64,000 nt of DNA from Gilliamella sp. wkB178 (GCF_001690705.1 NZ_LZGK01000001.1:124001-188000), one strand, 5' to 3'. Shown: positions 25,789-34,401, counted from the stretch's first letter. Numbers and translations: made by a program. The notes: a model not told the origin generated them from the sequence alone.

Positions 25789-27186
25789 ATGCCGTTGTTA
25801 TTATTGCCGTATGCCACCACTACCCAAGCGTTGTCCGCCACTACTGCCCAGGTAATTCATGGTAGTCAGCCATATTTAACCTTTGATAATGGGGTAACTA
25901 AGGTTACTACGGGTGATGGTCTATTAGGTATTACTATCTCTGATGGCACAACTAAAATCACTTATACCCCAGCCGATAATACCTCAACTGCAAGTAATCC
26001 AATAGTATTACTCAAGGAAAACCAGAGTTTTACCGATATTGGTATGTTGGTGCCACCCACTACTGATTCCATTACCTTAAACGACTTAATTAGTGCCCCG
26101 TATAATTATTGGGGTGACGATGATGGTGATGGTCAGGGTACTAATGGTGTTACGGCTAGTGGTAATTTAAGCGTGCGGATTACCGATAAGAATGGTGAAA
26201 CAGTCAGTCGTAATACTGTATTAAGTCTTTGCGGTGAAGCGCCTTATAAAGTAGAATTAACTGCAACTAATGGTAGTTTAACCACTCAGTATGGACTGCC
26301 CAATAGCAGTAGTTTCACAGGTGGTAGAGTCACTTATTATATCAGCCCAAAACCAGCTACGCCTATCTGCGTAAGGTATGCCAGACCGAGTCTGCGCCGC
26401 GAAGGCACCGGCAACCAACCCGGCCCCGCCACTATCTGGAACCCAGATAAAGGTTTTCTAGTGCAATCCACTGAATCATCAGGTTACAGTCGTAACTTCC
26501 CGACTACCGGTGCTAATAATCTGTATTTTGATTTAGACATAAGTGGTATTAATGGTTCAACATTGACATGGCCAACAGTCAGTCAAGGAGGTATTACCGC
26601 AACCATGACGCAATCCCCCGATAATGCTAATAACATCCGCGTCACCCTCACCGGTCCGGTGGCAACAGGAGCCCAACAAGATTCAACCTCACCGGGTAGG
26701 ATTGCTAGACCCAGCTTGCCACAGACATTCGTGTTAGTCGGTAAAGATAGTAGTAATAATGAGGTAGTAAGATATGGTTTTGAGTTACAGCGTTGGTTCG
26801 TCACCCGCGGAGTTAACGTAAATACTTATCCTTACCACTCATCCTGGTGTAGTAGTTTGGGTTACCGTCTGCCCCAGGTCAAAGACTTAACTAACGCGAA
26901 GTGTGGTGTGAATAGATACTTTCCATGCGTTAATGGCATAGATGGCGCCACGCCGTTATCAAATAATAATAATTACCAGCGTAATATTGGTGCGGGTTTG
27001 TTCACCGAATGGGGCTTCATGGTCAATTATAACGCTACCGCTGCCGGTGCCGGCTTCGGCTACTTCTACTACTGGACAAGTGACAGCGACGGTTCGAACC
27101 AGTTCACTGTTGTCCACCCGAACTTCGGCAACGTTGAATTCAACATCCCCAGCCTCTACAACGGTGTGGTTTGTGTCTATCCTTAG
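25789..27186 (+). CDS. Secreted adhesin-like protein, array copy 4
   Basis: 465 codons from an ATG inside the hydrophobic segment. The frame is open upstream to the heptamer tract (about 100 codons, with an extra Gln/Asn/Arg-rich insertion compared with copy 3) without any start codon, so the N-terminus is uncertain. Shared landmarks are the hydrophobic segment with TTTQA, WGDDDGDGQGTNG, YYISPKP, FPTTGANNLYFDL and the C-terminal lectin-like domain (WCSSLGYRLPQVKDLTNA, FTEWGFM, YYWTSDS) ending CVYP. Two hairpin terminators follow. It is closest to copy 3 in the central part and to copy 1 at the tail, a mosaic pattern. Confidence 0.7.
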   Translation: MPLLLLPYATTTQALSATTAQVIHGSQPYLTFDNGVTKVTTGDGLLGITISDGTTKITYTPADNTSTASNPIVLLKENQSFTDIGMLVPPTTDSITLNDLISAPYNYWGDDDGDGQGTNGVTASGNLSVRITDKNGETVSRNTVLSLCGEAPYKVELTATNGSLTTQYGLPNSSSFTGGRVTYYISPKPATPICVRYARPSLRREGTGNQPGPATIWNPDKGFLVQSTESSGYSRNFPTTGANNLYFDLDISGINGSTLTWPTVSQGGITATMTQSPDNANNIRVTLTGPVATGAQQDSTSPGRIARPSLPQTFVLVGKDSSNNEVVRYGFELQRWFVTRGVNVNTYPYHSSWCSSLGYRLPQVKDLTNAKCGVNRYFPCVNGIDGATPLSNNNNYQRNIGAGLFTEWGFMVNYNATAAGAGFGYFYYWTSDSDGSNQFTVVHPNFGNVEFNIPSLYNGVVCVYP

Positions 27187-27261
27187 TCCTTAGTTCTTAG
27201 TCCTTAAGTCACGGGTGTTTAATAAGGAGTAATAAAGTTTAAGCAATAAAAGGACGGTTGC

Positions 27262-27291
27262 AGCGGCAGGGGCAACCCGAGCCGCTTTTTT
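27262..27291 (+). terminator. Rho-independent terminator after adhesin copy 4
   Basis: AGCGGC-AG-GGG-CAA-CCC-GA-GCCGCT followed by TTTTT: a two-step GC-rich stem with a proper T-run. Confidence 0.8.
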
Positions 27292-27296
27292 AAAAC

Positions 27297-27320
27297 GCCA
27301 GCCACGCCGCTGGCATTTTT
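27297..27320 (+). terminator. Second terminator in tandem
   Basis: GCCAGC, 6-base loop, GCTGGC, then ATTTTT, six bases after the first terminator. Confidence 0.75.
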
Positions 27321-27326
27321 ATGTTT

Positions 27327-27367
27327 GTCAAGATGTTTCCTGAGAGGTATACGTTTCAGTATGAAAA
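27327..27367 (+). repeat. 40-bp dispersed repeat, copy 5
   Basis: GTCAAGATGTTTCCTGAGAG, GTATACGTTTCAGTATGAAA; directly after the tandem terminators. Confidence 0.85.
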
Positions 27368-27455
27368 AGGTTAATATTTGCTATGGTTTGGGTTCGGTGT
27401 GGTTGCGGACGGTATTGGCAAAGGTGTTCTTAATAACTCACTGAGCCACGTCCGC

Positions 27456-27487
27456 GTTAAGAGGGATTGGTGTGAATCCCTCTTAAC
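27456..27487 (+). repeat. Perfect 13-bp hairpin at the head of structured repeat R3
   Basis: Same hairpin as at 22547-22578 (GTTAAGAGGGATT / AATCCCTCTTAAC). The 60 bases between this hairpin and R3 also match those before R1, so the R1 and R3 repeats extend to about 360 bases. Confidence 0.7.
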
Positions 27488-27548
27488 AATCTCCCCACAC
27501 CCCGCGGGAAGTAAAAACCAATTAATTCCATAATAGTCTTGGTTTTTA

Positions 27549-27813
27549 GGTTTTAAATTGGCCGTTAGATGGTGCCGACAACTGAGGGCGGTTAGCACGG
27601 CAAACAGGGAAGTTTGCCGAGGGAGTGCTTTGTAGGAACAAATCACGACCGGTGCGTTAAGACCAAGCGAAGGCGGAGGGCAGTCGTAGACCACCATCTG
27701 CAGGCCCGCGTTTGGGTTGTAAGGGAATTTTCGCGTTAAAATTCCCTTACTCGAGCGTTAACTCCGCAATTAAAATAATCACCAAATCGTAAAACGCTCG
27801 AAACCTAACGAAT
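27549..27813 (+). repeat. 265-bp structured intergenic repeat R3, possible non-coding RNA
   Basis: Third copy, with all major inverted repeats intact (AGATGGTG/CACCATCT, GGCAAAC/GTTTGCC, 13-bp GTAAGGGAATTTT stem, CGAGCGTT/AACGCTCG). Confidence 0.7.
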
Positions 27814-27838
27814 ATAATTATTAGTCGATACAGTTATT

Positions 27839-27878
27839 GTTAAGATGTTTCCTGAGAGGTATACGTTTCAGTATAAAA
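27839..27878 (+). repeat. 40-bp dispersed repeat, copy 6
   Basis: GTTAAGATGTTTCCTGAGAG and GTATACGTTTCAGTATAAAA; marks the right end of the array. Confidence 0.85.
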
Positions 27879-27931
27879 TAAGCAACTTTGTTGCTTATCT
27901 GCCATCTTTTCGCTGGTATGGTAAATGTCCA

Positions 27932-27960
27932 GTAGGGTGGGCATAAATAGAGTTTATGCG
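27932..27960 (+). repeat. Direct repeat flanking the adhesin array, right copy
   Basis: AGTAGGGTGGGCATAAATAG then AGTTTATGC. Here GCATAAA-TAGAG-TTTATGC is also a 7-bp inverted repeat. Similar to 18612-18640. Confidence 0.5.
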
Positions 27961-28248
27961 ATATCTGGTAAATTTATACAAATTTAGATGTTGTAAGTTT
28001 GAACTTTATATTATTATTGCTTCTTGGCTTGAGGGCTTCAAATCGATAGCAAGTATAAGTATCATCATTGTGGTGAGTGATTATAATTTAACTAGTAGCT
28101 AGCTATAAAAATTGTGCTCACAATTTATTACAATTTCGAGTAGAATTAGCCGTCGAATTTGGTAGCGAATTTAACTAATCAAGTACTGAAATTTTGATTA
28201 GCTTTTAAATATGCACGCGATTATTACAGAAAGGGGAGAATCAAATAT

Positions 28249-28959
28249 ATGAAAAAAACACTGATTGCTATAAGTGCATTAGTCTTTTCAGTAAGTTGTT
28301 TGGCAGCAGAAACACCGGCAGCCAAAACTGCGGCTACAGCTGCTGCAGCAACCACAGCTAAGCCGCAAGTTGATAAGCAATATACCGTATTACCAACGCT
28401 CCCAAGCCCGGAGAAACAAGTCGTTGAGTTTTTTTCTTTTAATTGCCCTAGTTGTTACATGTTTGAAACCGAATATCATGGTTCTCAGGTTATTAGCCAA
28501 GCGCTGCCGCAAGGCGTTAACGTTAAGCGCTATCATCTGTTAGATTTTGGACCACTAGCCATGGAGCTTTCTGAAGCCTGGGCGGTAGCAAATGTGCTTG
28601 ATTTGCAAGATAAAGTATCGTTAGCACTTTACCAAGCGGTGCAAAGAGATCACAAAATACAATCCGTTGACGACATTAAAGCAGTCTTTGCAACTTTAGG
28701 TGTGGATGCGGCAACTTATGATAAAACCAAAGACAGTTTTTTAGCCAAAGCGTTCATGGCGCATCAAGTCGATGCCATCAAAGAGTTAAAGCCGAATTCA
28801 ATCCCTGCGGTTTATGTAAATAATAAATTTTACATTGATTCACAAGGACTGGATAAAACCTCTAATGAGGCATTTGTACAAGATTATGCTCGAGTTGCCG
28901 CATATCTTGTTAATTTAAACCCTAATGTTAAAGCCAAAATAAAAACAGAAACTAATTAA
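28249..28959 (+). CDS. dsbA: DsbA-type periplasmic thiol:disulfide oxidoreductase
   Basis: 236 residues with a signal peptide (MKKTLIAISALVFSVSCLAA), then an Ala/Thr-rich linker of about 20 residues not found in E. coli DsbA. The thioredoxin-fold active site is CPSC (Cys66-Cys69) in FFSFNCPSCYMFE; the usual DsbA motif is CPHC, so the redox potential may differ. The cis-proline loop is visible as SIPAVYVN. It introduces disulfides into exported proteins. It faces flhA and overlaps its stop by four bases. Likely clients nearby are FlgI, which has exactly two cysteines, and the Cys-containing adhesins. RBS AGGGGAG. Confidence 0.9.
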   Translation: MKKTLIAISALVFSVSCLAAETPAAKTAATAAAATTAKPQVDKQYTVLPTLPSPEKQVVEFFSFNCPSCYMFETEYHGSQVISQALPQGVNVKRYHLLDFGPLAMELSEAWAVANVLDLQDKVSLALYQAVQRDHKIQSVDDIKAVFATLGVDAATYDKTKDSFLAKAFMAHQVDAIKELKPNSIPAVYVNNKFYIDSQGLDKTSNEAFVQDYARVAAYLVNLNPNVKAKIKTETN

Positions 28960-31043
28960 TCAGCACCAATTTGCGCGGTCATTTTTATTTCGCGGTTATC
29001 AGCAATTTCCAAGTTGGAAAGCACCACTAATTGTGGAAAGCTGTGGCGTAAAAATTGTGACAACATTGGCCGTAATGCATGATTAACTAATAATACCGGT
29101 GGCGCACCAATGGCATCTTGCTGATTGAGTGCCGGCTGGACTTGTTGAATAATGTGTTCAGCTAGCCCCGGTTCTAAATTACTGGTATTTTGCAGTGCTT
29201 GCAGTAATAGTCGCTCTAAATTAACATTTAAACCGATTACATTGATGGCATCAGTCCCCGGGAACCATTGTTGGGTAATCACTCTCCCTAAAGCGATCCT
29301 TACCATACTCAGTAATTGATAAGGATCATTTTGGGTTGGCGCATGCTCACAGATAGTTTCAATGATAGTGCGCATATCGCGGATGGACACTTTTTCGGCG
29401 ATCAGATTTTGTAAGATTTTGTGAAAAGTTGTCAGTGTAACCACGCCGGGCACAAAATCCTCCACTAATTTGGGTATTTCTTGTTTTAACCGATCTAATA
29501 ATTCTTGGGTTTCTAAGCGACCAAATAGATCGCTAGCATGTTGTTGTAGTAAATGATTGAAATGGGTGGCAATCATAGTACTAGCATCCACCACGGTATA
29601 ACCGAGTATTTGCGCTGGTTCTTTATTGGTTTCATCAATCCATATCGCTGAGAGTCCAAAGGCCGGTTCGGTGGTGGGTATGCCGTCGATGGTTTCAGTG
29701 ACATTACCCGGGTTAATCGCCAACCATTTGTTATTGATAATTTCCCCTTTGCCAATTTCGCCACCTTTGATAAACAATTTATATTGATAAGGCGCTAATG
29801 ACAGGTTATCGCGAATATGTACTTGTGGCGGTAAAAAGCCAAGGGTTTGAGCAAATTTTTTGCGTAAACTGCGGATCCGACCCAGTAATTCACCATTTTG
29901 CGCTTGATCAACCATTGGGATCAACCCATAACCGACTTCCATTGCTAAGGTATCTTCAATATTAACATCTGACCAAGTTGCCTCAATGTTTGCTGGTGTG
30001 GTTGCTTGAACATTAGCCGGTTTAACTGTTGTTTTGGGTTGGGTTTGCTGTTGCTTAGTTAACCACCAAGCAAGGATAGCCAAAATTGCGGTGAAGGTTA
30101 AAAAGACTAAATTAGGCATGCCCGGAATTAAGCCCAGTAAGCCAATAACGACCGCCGTTAAAATCAGTACTTGTGGATTATGGAATAATTGGTTGAGCAT
30201 TTGCTCACTGATATTGTCTTGGGAGTTGACGCGAGTAACAATAACCCCAGCCGCCGTGGAAATAATCAATGAAGGAATTTGCGCCACTAGACCGTCACCA
30301 ATGGTTAACAGCACATACGTTTGGCTGGCATCCGCAAGTGCCATGCCGTGTTGCACCACTCCTACCAATAATCCACCAATAATGGTAATCGCCATTATGA
30401 GTAATCCGGCAATCGCATCCCCGCGGACAAATTTACTAGCACCATCCATGGAACCATAAAAATCAGCTTCTTGGGTGACTTCAGCGCGGCGAGCTTTGGC
30501 TTCATCCTCGCCGATTAAACCGGCATTAAGATCGGCGTCGATAGCCATTTGTTTGCCTGGCATACCATCTAAAGCAAAACGGGCGCCCACTTCCGCTATG
30601 CGGCCGGCGCCTTTGGTGATCACCATAAAATTGATAATAACTAAAATAATAAACACCACAATACCAATGGCAAAGTTACCACCGACTAGAAAGTGACCAA
30701 AGGCTTCAATCACGCGACCGGCAGCAGCACTACCGGTATGACCTTTGAGTAGTACCACTCGTGTGGAGGCAACATTCAAAGATAAACGTAATAAAGTTGC
30801 GAATAATAAAATGGTTGGGAAGGCAGCAAAATCAAGCACCCGTTTGGTAAAAAGTGCCACGATTAATATGATAATAGATAAAGCTATATTGAACGTAAAC
30901 AAGAGATCCAAAATAAATGCCGGTAATGGCAACACCATCATTGATAGAATTAACAGAATAAGCAATGGCCCGGCTAAGATCTGGTAATGACCGTTTTTCA
31001 AGGTGTTCATTGATAATAATGTAAGTAGTTTAGATTTAATCAT
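28956..31043 (-). CDS. flhA: Flagellar type III export gate protein FlhA
   Basis: 695 residues, the family norm. About eight transmembrane helices in the first 330 residues include the FHIPEP signature region (GRIAEVGARFALDGMPGKQM, DADLNAG), followed by a linker and the cytoplasmic domain that docks chaperone-substrate complexes. It forms the nonameric ring of the flagellar export gate in the inner membrane. It is downstream of flhB with an eight-base gap, so the two are cotranscribed. No flhE follows; dsbA is convergent. Confidence 0.97.
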   Translation of the reverse strand: MIKSKLLTLLSMNTLKNGHYQILAGPLLILLILSMMVLPLPAFILDLLFTFNIALSIIILIVALFTKRVLDFAAFPTILLFATLLRLSLNVASTRVVLLKGHTGSAAAGRVIEAFGHFLVGGNFAIGIVVFIILVIINFMVITKGAGRIAEVGARFALDGMPGKQMAIDADLNAGLIGEDEAKARRAEVTQEADFYGSMDGASKFVRGDAIAGLLIMAITIIGGLLVGVVQHGMALADASQTYVLLTIGDGLVAQIPSLIISTAAGVIVTRVNSQDNISEQMLNQLFHNPQVLILTAVVIGLLGLIPGMPNLVFLTFTAILAILAWWLTKQQQTQPKTTVKPANVQATTPANIEATWSDVNIEDTLAMEVGYGLIPMVDQAQNGELLGRIRSLRKKFAQTLGFLPPQVHIRDNLSLAPYQYKLFIKGGEIGKGEIINNKWLAINPGNVTETIDGIPTTEPAFGLSAIWIDETNKEPAQILGYTVVDASTMIATHFNHLLQQHASDLFGRLETQELLDRLKQEIPKLVEDFVPGVVTLTTFHKILQNLIAEKVSIRDMRTIIETICEHAPTQNDPYQLLSMVRIALGRVITQQWFPGTDAINVIGLNVNLERLLLQALQNTSNLEPGLAEHIIQQVQPALNQQDAIGAPPVLLVNHALRPMLSQFLRHSFPQLVVLSNLEIADNREIKMTAQIGAD

Positions 31044-31051
31044 GAGACTGG

Positions 31052-32191
31052 TTATTGCCTTTGTTTATTGTCAGATAATGAATCAGGAATGGGTAAATTA
31101 TTTGGCGTTATTGGTTTGTCACCGCCGTATTTATGCCAATGTTTTAATTGATATACCCAAGCTAAAATTTGCGCCACCGCGGTATATAATTCGGTGGGTA
31201 TGGTTTCACCTATTTCGCCATGACGGTACAACGCTCGCGCCAGCGGTGGTGCCTCTAATTGCGGAATACTATGTTCGCTAGCTATTTCTTTAATGCGCTG
31301 GGCTATTTTATTGGTGCCTTTAGCCAACAGTTTAGGCGCTAACATAGTTCTTTCATCATACTGTAGCGCCACCGCATAATGGGTGGGATTGGTGATAATT
31401 ACATTGGCTTTGCTTACATCTTTCATCATGCGGCGCCGGGCTATGGCTTGTTGCATTTGCCGAATACGGCCTTTGATTTGCGGGTTACCTTCTTGCTCTT
31501 TAAATTCATCCTTAACTTCCTGTTTGGTCATTTTTAGTTTTTTTAAATTGCTCCAAATCTGATAGAAAATATCAAAGCCTACCATTGGGATTAAGGCGGT
31601 AACGCTTAATATTCCGCACACAATGAGCAAGTGCATGGCTTTGGTTAACGCCTTAGCGAAATACATATTAGGTAAGCTAAGTAAATCGGAAAAATTAGTG
31701 ATGAGAAAAACCAACACTACCGAGGCGATCAAAATAACTTTTAATATACTTTTTAATAAATCAGCCACAATTCGAGTACTAAATATGCGAGCAAAACCAC
31801 TGATAGGATTTAATTTTTTAAAATTAGGTTTAATTGAATGGAAACTAAATAGCAAGCCGCCGATGCATAGGGGGGCGATAATGGCAATGATCACTAAAGC
31901 CAAAAATATCGGTACCATTGCCCAAAAGCCAGCCGCGGTGCTATTAACTAAATTGAAGATCATCAGCTTATCATCATTAATACTTGGGGCAACCCGCATA
32001 GCGGTTTTGATGATGGTGATTAAATGGGTAACTAGGTTGGCCCCCATTATCCAAAATATAGTAAAAGCGACCACTAAAATTAGTACTGAAGTTAATTCAC
32101 GGGAACGGGGGATTTGCCCTTGCTCTTTGGCTTTTTTTATTTTGCTGTCTGTGGGTTGTTCGCTTTTATCTGCATCACTATCGTTAGCCAT
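31052..32191 (-). CDS. flhB: Flagellar export switch protein FlhB
   Basis: 379 residues with four transmembrane helices (about 33-210) and a cytoplasmic autocleavage domain containing NPTH at 268-271, the site that switches export from hook to filament substrates. The N-terminus is charged (KSEQPTDSKIKKAKEQGQIP), as in all family members. Partner of FlhA, FliP, FliQ and FliR in the export gate. Confidence 0.97.
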   Translation of the reverse strand: MANDSDADKSEQPTDSKIKKAKEQGQIPRSRELTSVLILVVAFTIFWIMGANLVTHLITIIKTAMRVAPSINDDKLMIFNLVNSTAAGFWAMVPIFLALVIIAIIAPLCIGGLLFSFHSIKPNFKKLNPISGFARIFSTRIVADLLKSILKVILIASVVLVFLITNFSDLLSLPNMYFAKALTKAMHLLIVCGILSVTALIPMVGFDIFYQIWSNLKKLKMTKQEVKDEFKEQEGNPQIKGRIRQMQQAIARRRMMKDVSKANVIITNPTHYAVALQYDERTMLAPKLLAKGTNKIAQRIKEIASEHSIPQLEAPPLARALYRHGEIGETIPTELYTAVAQILAWVYQLKHWHKYGGDKPITPNNLPIPDSLSDNKQRQ

Positions 32192-32330
32192 GATGGAAGT
32201 TAATAAAATTATCCCGTCTAATTAGAATCACCTTTACAGTATGAACGCAATTAAGCCAAGTTATTGCCGCGAACAGACACTATTTTACTGGCTATTTGTG
32301 CCGTTTACTGTCGATTTAGCTTAATTGTAC

Positions 32331-32768
32331 TCAAACTTTAACCCGATTAGCGGCAACAATTTCAGTCTGTTGATAGCCATTGTTGGTATAAGTTACCGGA
32401 TTATTGATGTTTCTTAGGTAATTAATGGCTTGTTGGGTTTTATCTATGCGCTGTTGAATAAGTAAGCCATTATCGCGATTTATTTTAGCTAATAGTTTAG
32501 TGGTGGCAGTTATTGATTGCCATTGGCTGGCAAGTTTGGGATTGTCGCTATAAGGTGATTTTAGGTTGTATTGTTTACTGATCGCCACTCGCTGATCATC
32601 GAGTAATTTTAATTGAATCAGTAATTGGTTTTTGTTATTTATGATGTCATTCAATTGGTTAGTTAAACTATGGTTAATTAATAGTTGTTGTTCATTTTGT
32701 AACACTTCGGCAATAGTGGGTAACATTGCACTAATTTTATTTAAGATTTCATCCAACTCTAACATCAA
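32331..32768 (-). CDS. flgN: Flagellar export chaperone FlgN
   Basis: 145 residues, helical and Gln/Asn/Leu-rich, in the size range of FlgN (about 140). FlgN binds the C-termini of the hook-filament junction proteins FlgK and FlgL and brings them to FlhA. Assignment rests on size, helical character and position after flgM in the flgA-flgM-flgN order; sequence identity is naturally low in this family. Confidence 0.82.
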   Translation of the reverse strand: MMLELDEILNKISAMLPTIAEVLQNEQQLLINHSLTNQLNDIINNKNQLLIQLKLLDDQRVAISKQYNLKSPYSDNPKLASQWQSITATTKLLAKINRDNGLLIQQRIDKTQQAINYLRNINNPVTYTNNGYQQTEIVAANRVKV

Positions 32769-32789
32769 TTATTTCCTTTCAACGCTAAT

Positions 32790-33089
32790 TTATTGCCCCA
32801 AGTCTTGCTGTATTTGTTTAATTAATTCATCGGCGATTTTATGTGAATTAACCACTAGTTTACCCTCGGCGATGGCTTGTTTTATTTGGGTGACTTTGTC
32901 TAAATTAACATCATGTTCCGTTGTTTGTAATAATGTCAGTGTTTGTTGACTTAGACTCACATTGGTACCGATAGTAGCGCTATTTTTCGTCGTTACAGTT
33001 GCCGGTTGCCGTTTATGTTGCTCACTTATGGTTTTAGGATTAAGTAACTTAGATATTGTAGTAACAGATTTGCTGGCATCGATACTCAT
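32790..33089 (-). CDS. flgM: Anti-sigma28 factor FlgM
   Basis: 99 residues. The N-terminal half is low-complexity and probably disordered; the C-terminal half (VNLDKVTQIKQAIAEGKLVV, HKIADELIKQIQQ) is the FlgM domain that grips FliA. It is exported through the finished hook, releasing sigma28. A sigma28 promoter is visible upstream at 33141-33167. Confidence 0.92.
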   Translation of the reverse strand: MSIDASKSVTTISKLLNPKTISEQHKRQPATVTTKNSATIGTNVSLSQQTLTLLQTTEHDVNLDKVTQIKQAIAEGKLVVNSHKIADELIKQIQQDLGQ

Positions 33090-33140
33090 AATATTCCTTT
33101 GGTTAACATATTAAGGTTTTAAATACTGGGTTTAGTTTAA

Positions 33141-33167
33141 TTATCGGCGTAAATTGCAAAAGCATTA
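33141..33167 (-). promoter_or_regulatory. Sigma28 (FliA) promoter for flgM
   Basis: On the minus strand TAATGCTT, 11 bases, GCCGATAA. The -10 is the exact consensus, the -35 matches five of eight. Located 52 bases before flgM. Confidence 0.65.
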
Positions 33168-33174
33168 ATTTTAT

Positions 33175-33831
33175 TTATGGATTAATCATTACCCCATCAT
33201 TGGTCACTATGCCTTCAATAATATTACCGGAATTAAGTCTGACATTGATGTGATCGTCTAACACGGCATTATTCAGTGTTTTACCATTGGTGACGATTTG
33301 ATACCCGTCACCATTAATAATGACTTTAACTATTTGCCCGGCTTTTACTAACCAATTTTTTTGTAGCATAGCCGTTTTTATGGGTTCATCAGGCTTAATA
33401 TTGCGTAAAGCAATGTGATTAAGGGCTTGAGCTTTATCCAAAATAACGGCTGCCGGCAACGTATCAAGGCGACCGGATTGTAAGCGAATATGCTCATCAG
33501 TAATTACTGTGCCAGCACTAATGGCTTGCTTGGCAACCACATAATTGCCACTAACCGCCACATTTAGCTGTATAAATTTGGTTTTATGGTCACATTGGGC
33601 ACTAATGGTTACCTTACCGGCAAATTTTTGCTTATTTAATAACGTTAATTGTGGTTGTTCACAGCTTAATTGCGGCTTGGGGGATAAGTAAGTAATGGCA
33701 ATATTATCGATTTTTTGGCTGAATTGTTGGGCAATTAACTGATTAATTTGCTGATCCAGTGAGCTTGCCATAGCGGTATTCCAACTAATTAAAATACCAA
33801 CTAAGGTGATTAATCTTACAATAATGGTCAT
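33175..33831 (-). CDS. flgA: P-ring assembly chaperone FlgA
   Basis: 218 residues with a signal peptide (about 1-22) and an SAF-type C-terminal domain (about 90-218; AKQAISAGTVITDEHIRLQ, GQIVKVIINGDGYQIVTNGK). The periplasmic chaperone is needed to build the P ring from FlgI. It is the first gene of flgA-flgM-flgN, divergent from flgB. Confidence 0.93.
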   Translation of the reverse strand: MTIIVRLITLVGILISWNTAMASSLDQQINQLIAQQFSQKIDNIAITYLSPKPQLSCEQPQLTLLNKQKFAGKVTISAQCDHKTKFIQLNVAVSGNYVVAKQAISAGTVITDEHIRLQSGRLDTLPAAVILDKAQALNHIALRNIKPDEPIKTAMLQKNWLVKAGQIVKVIINGDGYQIVTNGKTLNNAVLDDHINVRLNSGNIIEGIVTNDGVMINP

Positions 33832-33985
33832 GAGTGCCAGTGGTTAAACGAATTTGTTAGCAGATTTTACTGTATACCTAAATTAATTGAATGTAGAAAT
33901 AGGGGCTATTTTTAGCGTTATTTATAGGATGATTTTTTTTTGATTAACATAAAATCTTAATTAAGCAACAAAATGAGATGATTTT

Positions 33986-34396
33986 ATGTTCAATAAATTA
34001 GATAACTTTGTTAACTTCCATCAACAAGCCTTGAATGTGCGTGAACAGCGGCAAAATATATTATCTGCCAATATTGCCAATAGTGACACGCCAAATTATC
34101 AGGCTCGCGATATTGATTTTAATGCCGAGTTAATTAAAGCACTTAAACAACAAACTAGCATTAATAATCTGCAACTTAATATCACCTCCAATCGACATAT
34201 GCAAACTTCTATCCCCGTCGCGATTAATCAAGATTTACTTTACCGCATTCCTTATCAAGTAGCCGCCGATGGCAATACGGTAGAAATGGATCAAGAACGT
34301 ACTGCATTTATCGATAACAGTATTCATTATCAAAGTAATTTAACCTTTTTAGGTGAGCAATTTAAAAACGTGATGTCAGTATTACAACAAGGATAA
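33986..34396 (+). CDS. flgB: Flagellar proximal rod protein FlgB
   Basis: 136 residues, the family size. The N-terminus contains the rod-protein motif ([21 protein letters not shown]) and the C-terminus the matching amphipathic helix. First gene of the plus-strand run flgBCDEFGHIJ. It builds the most proximal part of the rod in the periplasm. Confidence 0.96.
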   Translation: MFNKLDNFVNFHQQALNVREQRQNILSANIANSDTPNYQARDIDFNAELIKALKQQTSINNLQLNITSNRHMQTSIPVAINQDLLYRIPYQVAADGNTVEMDQERTAFIDNSIHYQSNLTFLGEQFKNVMSVLQQG

Positions 34397-34401
34397 TAAT
34401 A

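Noticed and set aside
22525-27697. Antisense frames of about 87-108 codons across structured repeats R1 and R3
   Set aside because: They cross the hairpins and have no ribosome-binding site or recognisable protein domain. The inverted-repeat structure is the more economical explanation.
29573-32225. Several open frames opposite flhA and flhB
   Set aside because: They are shadows of strongly conserved flagellar genes with no start signals of their own.
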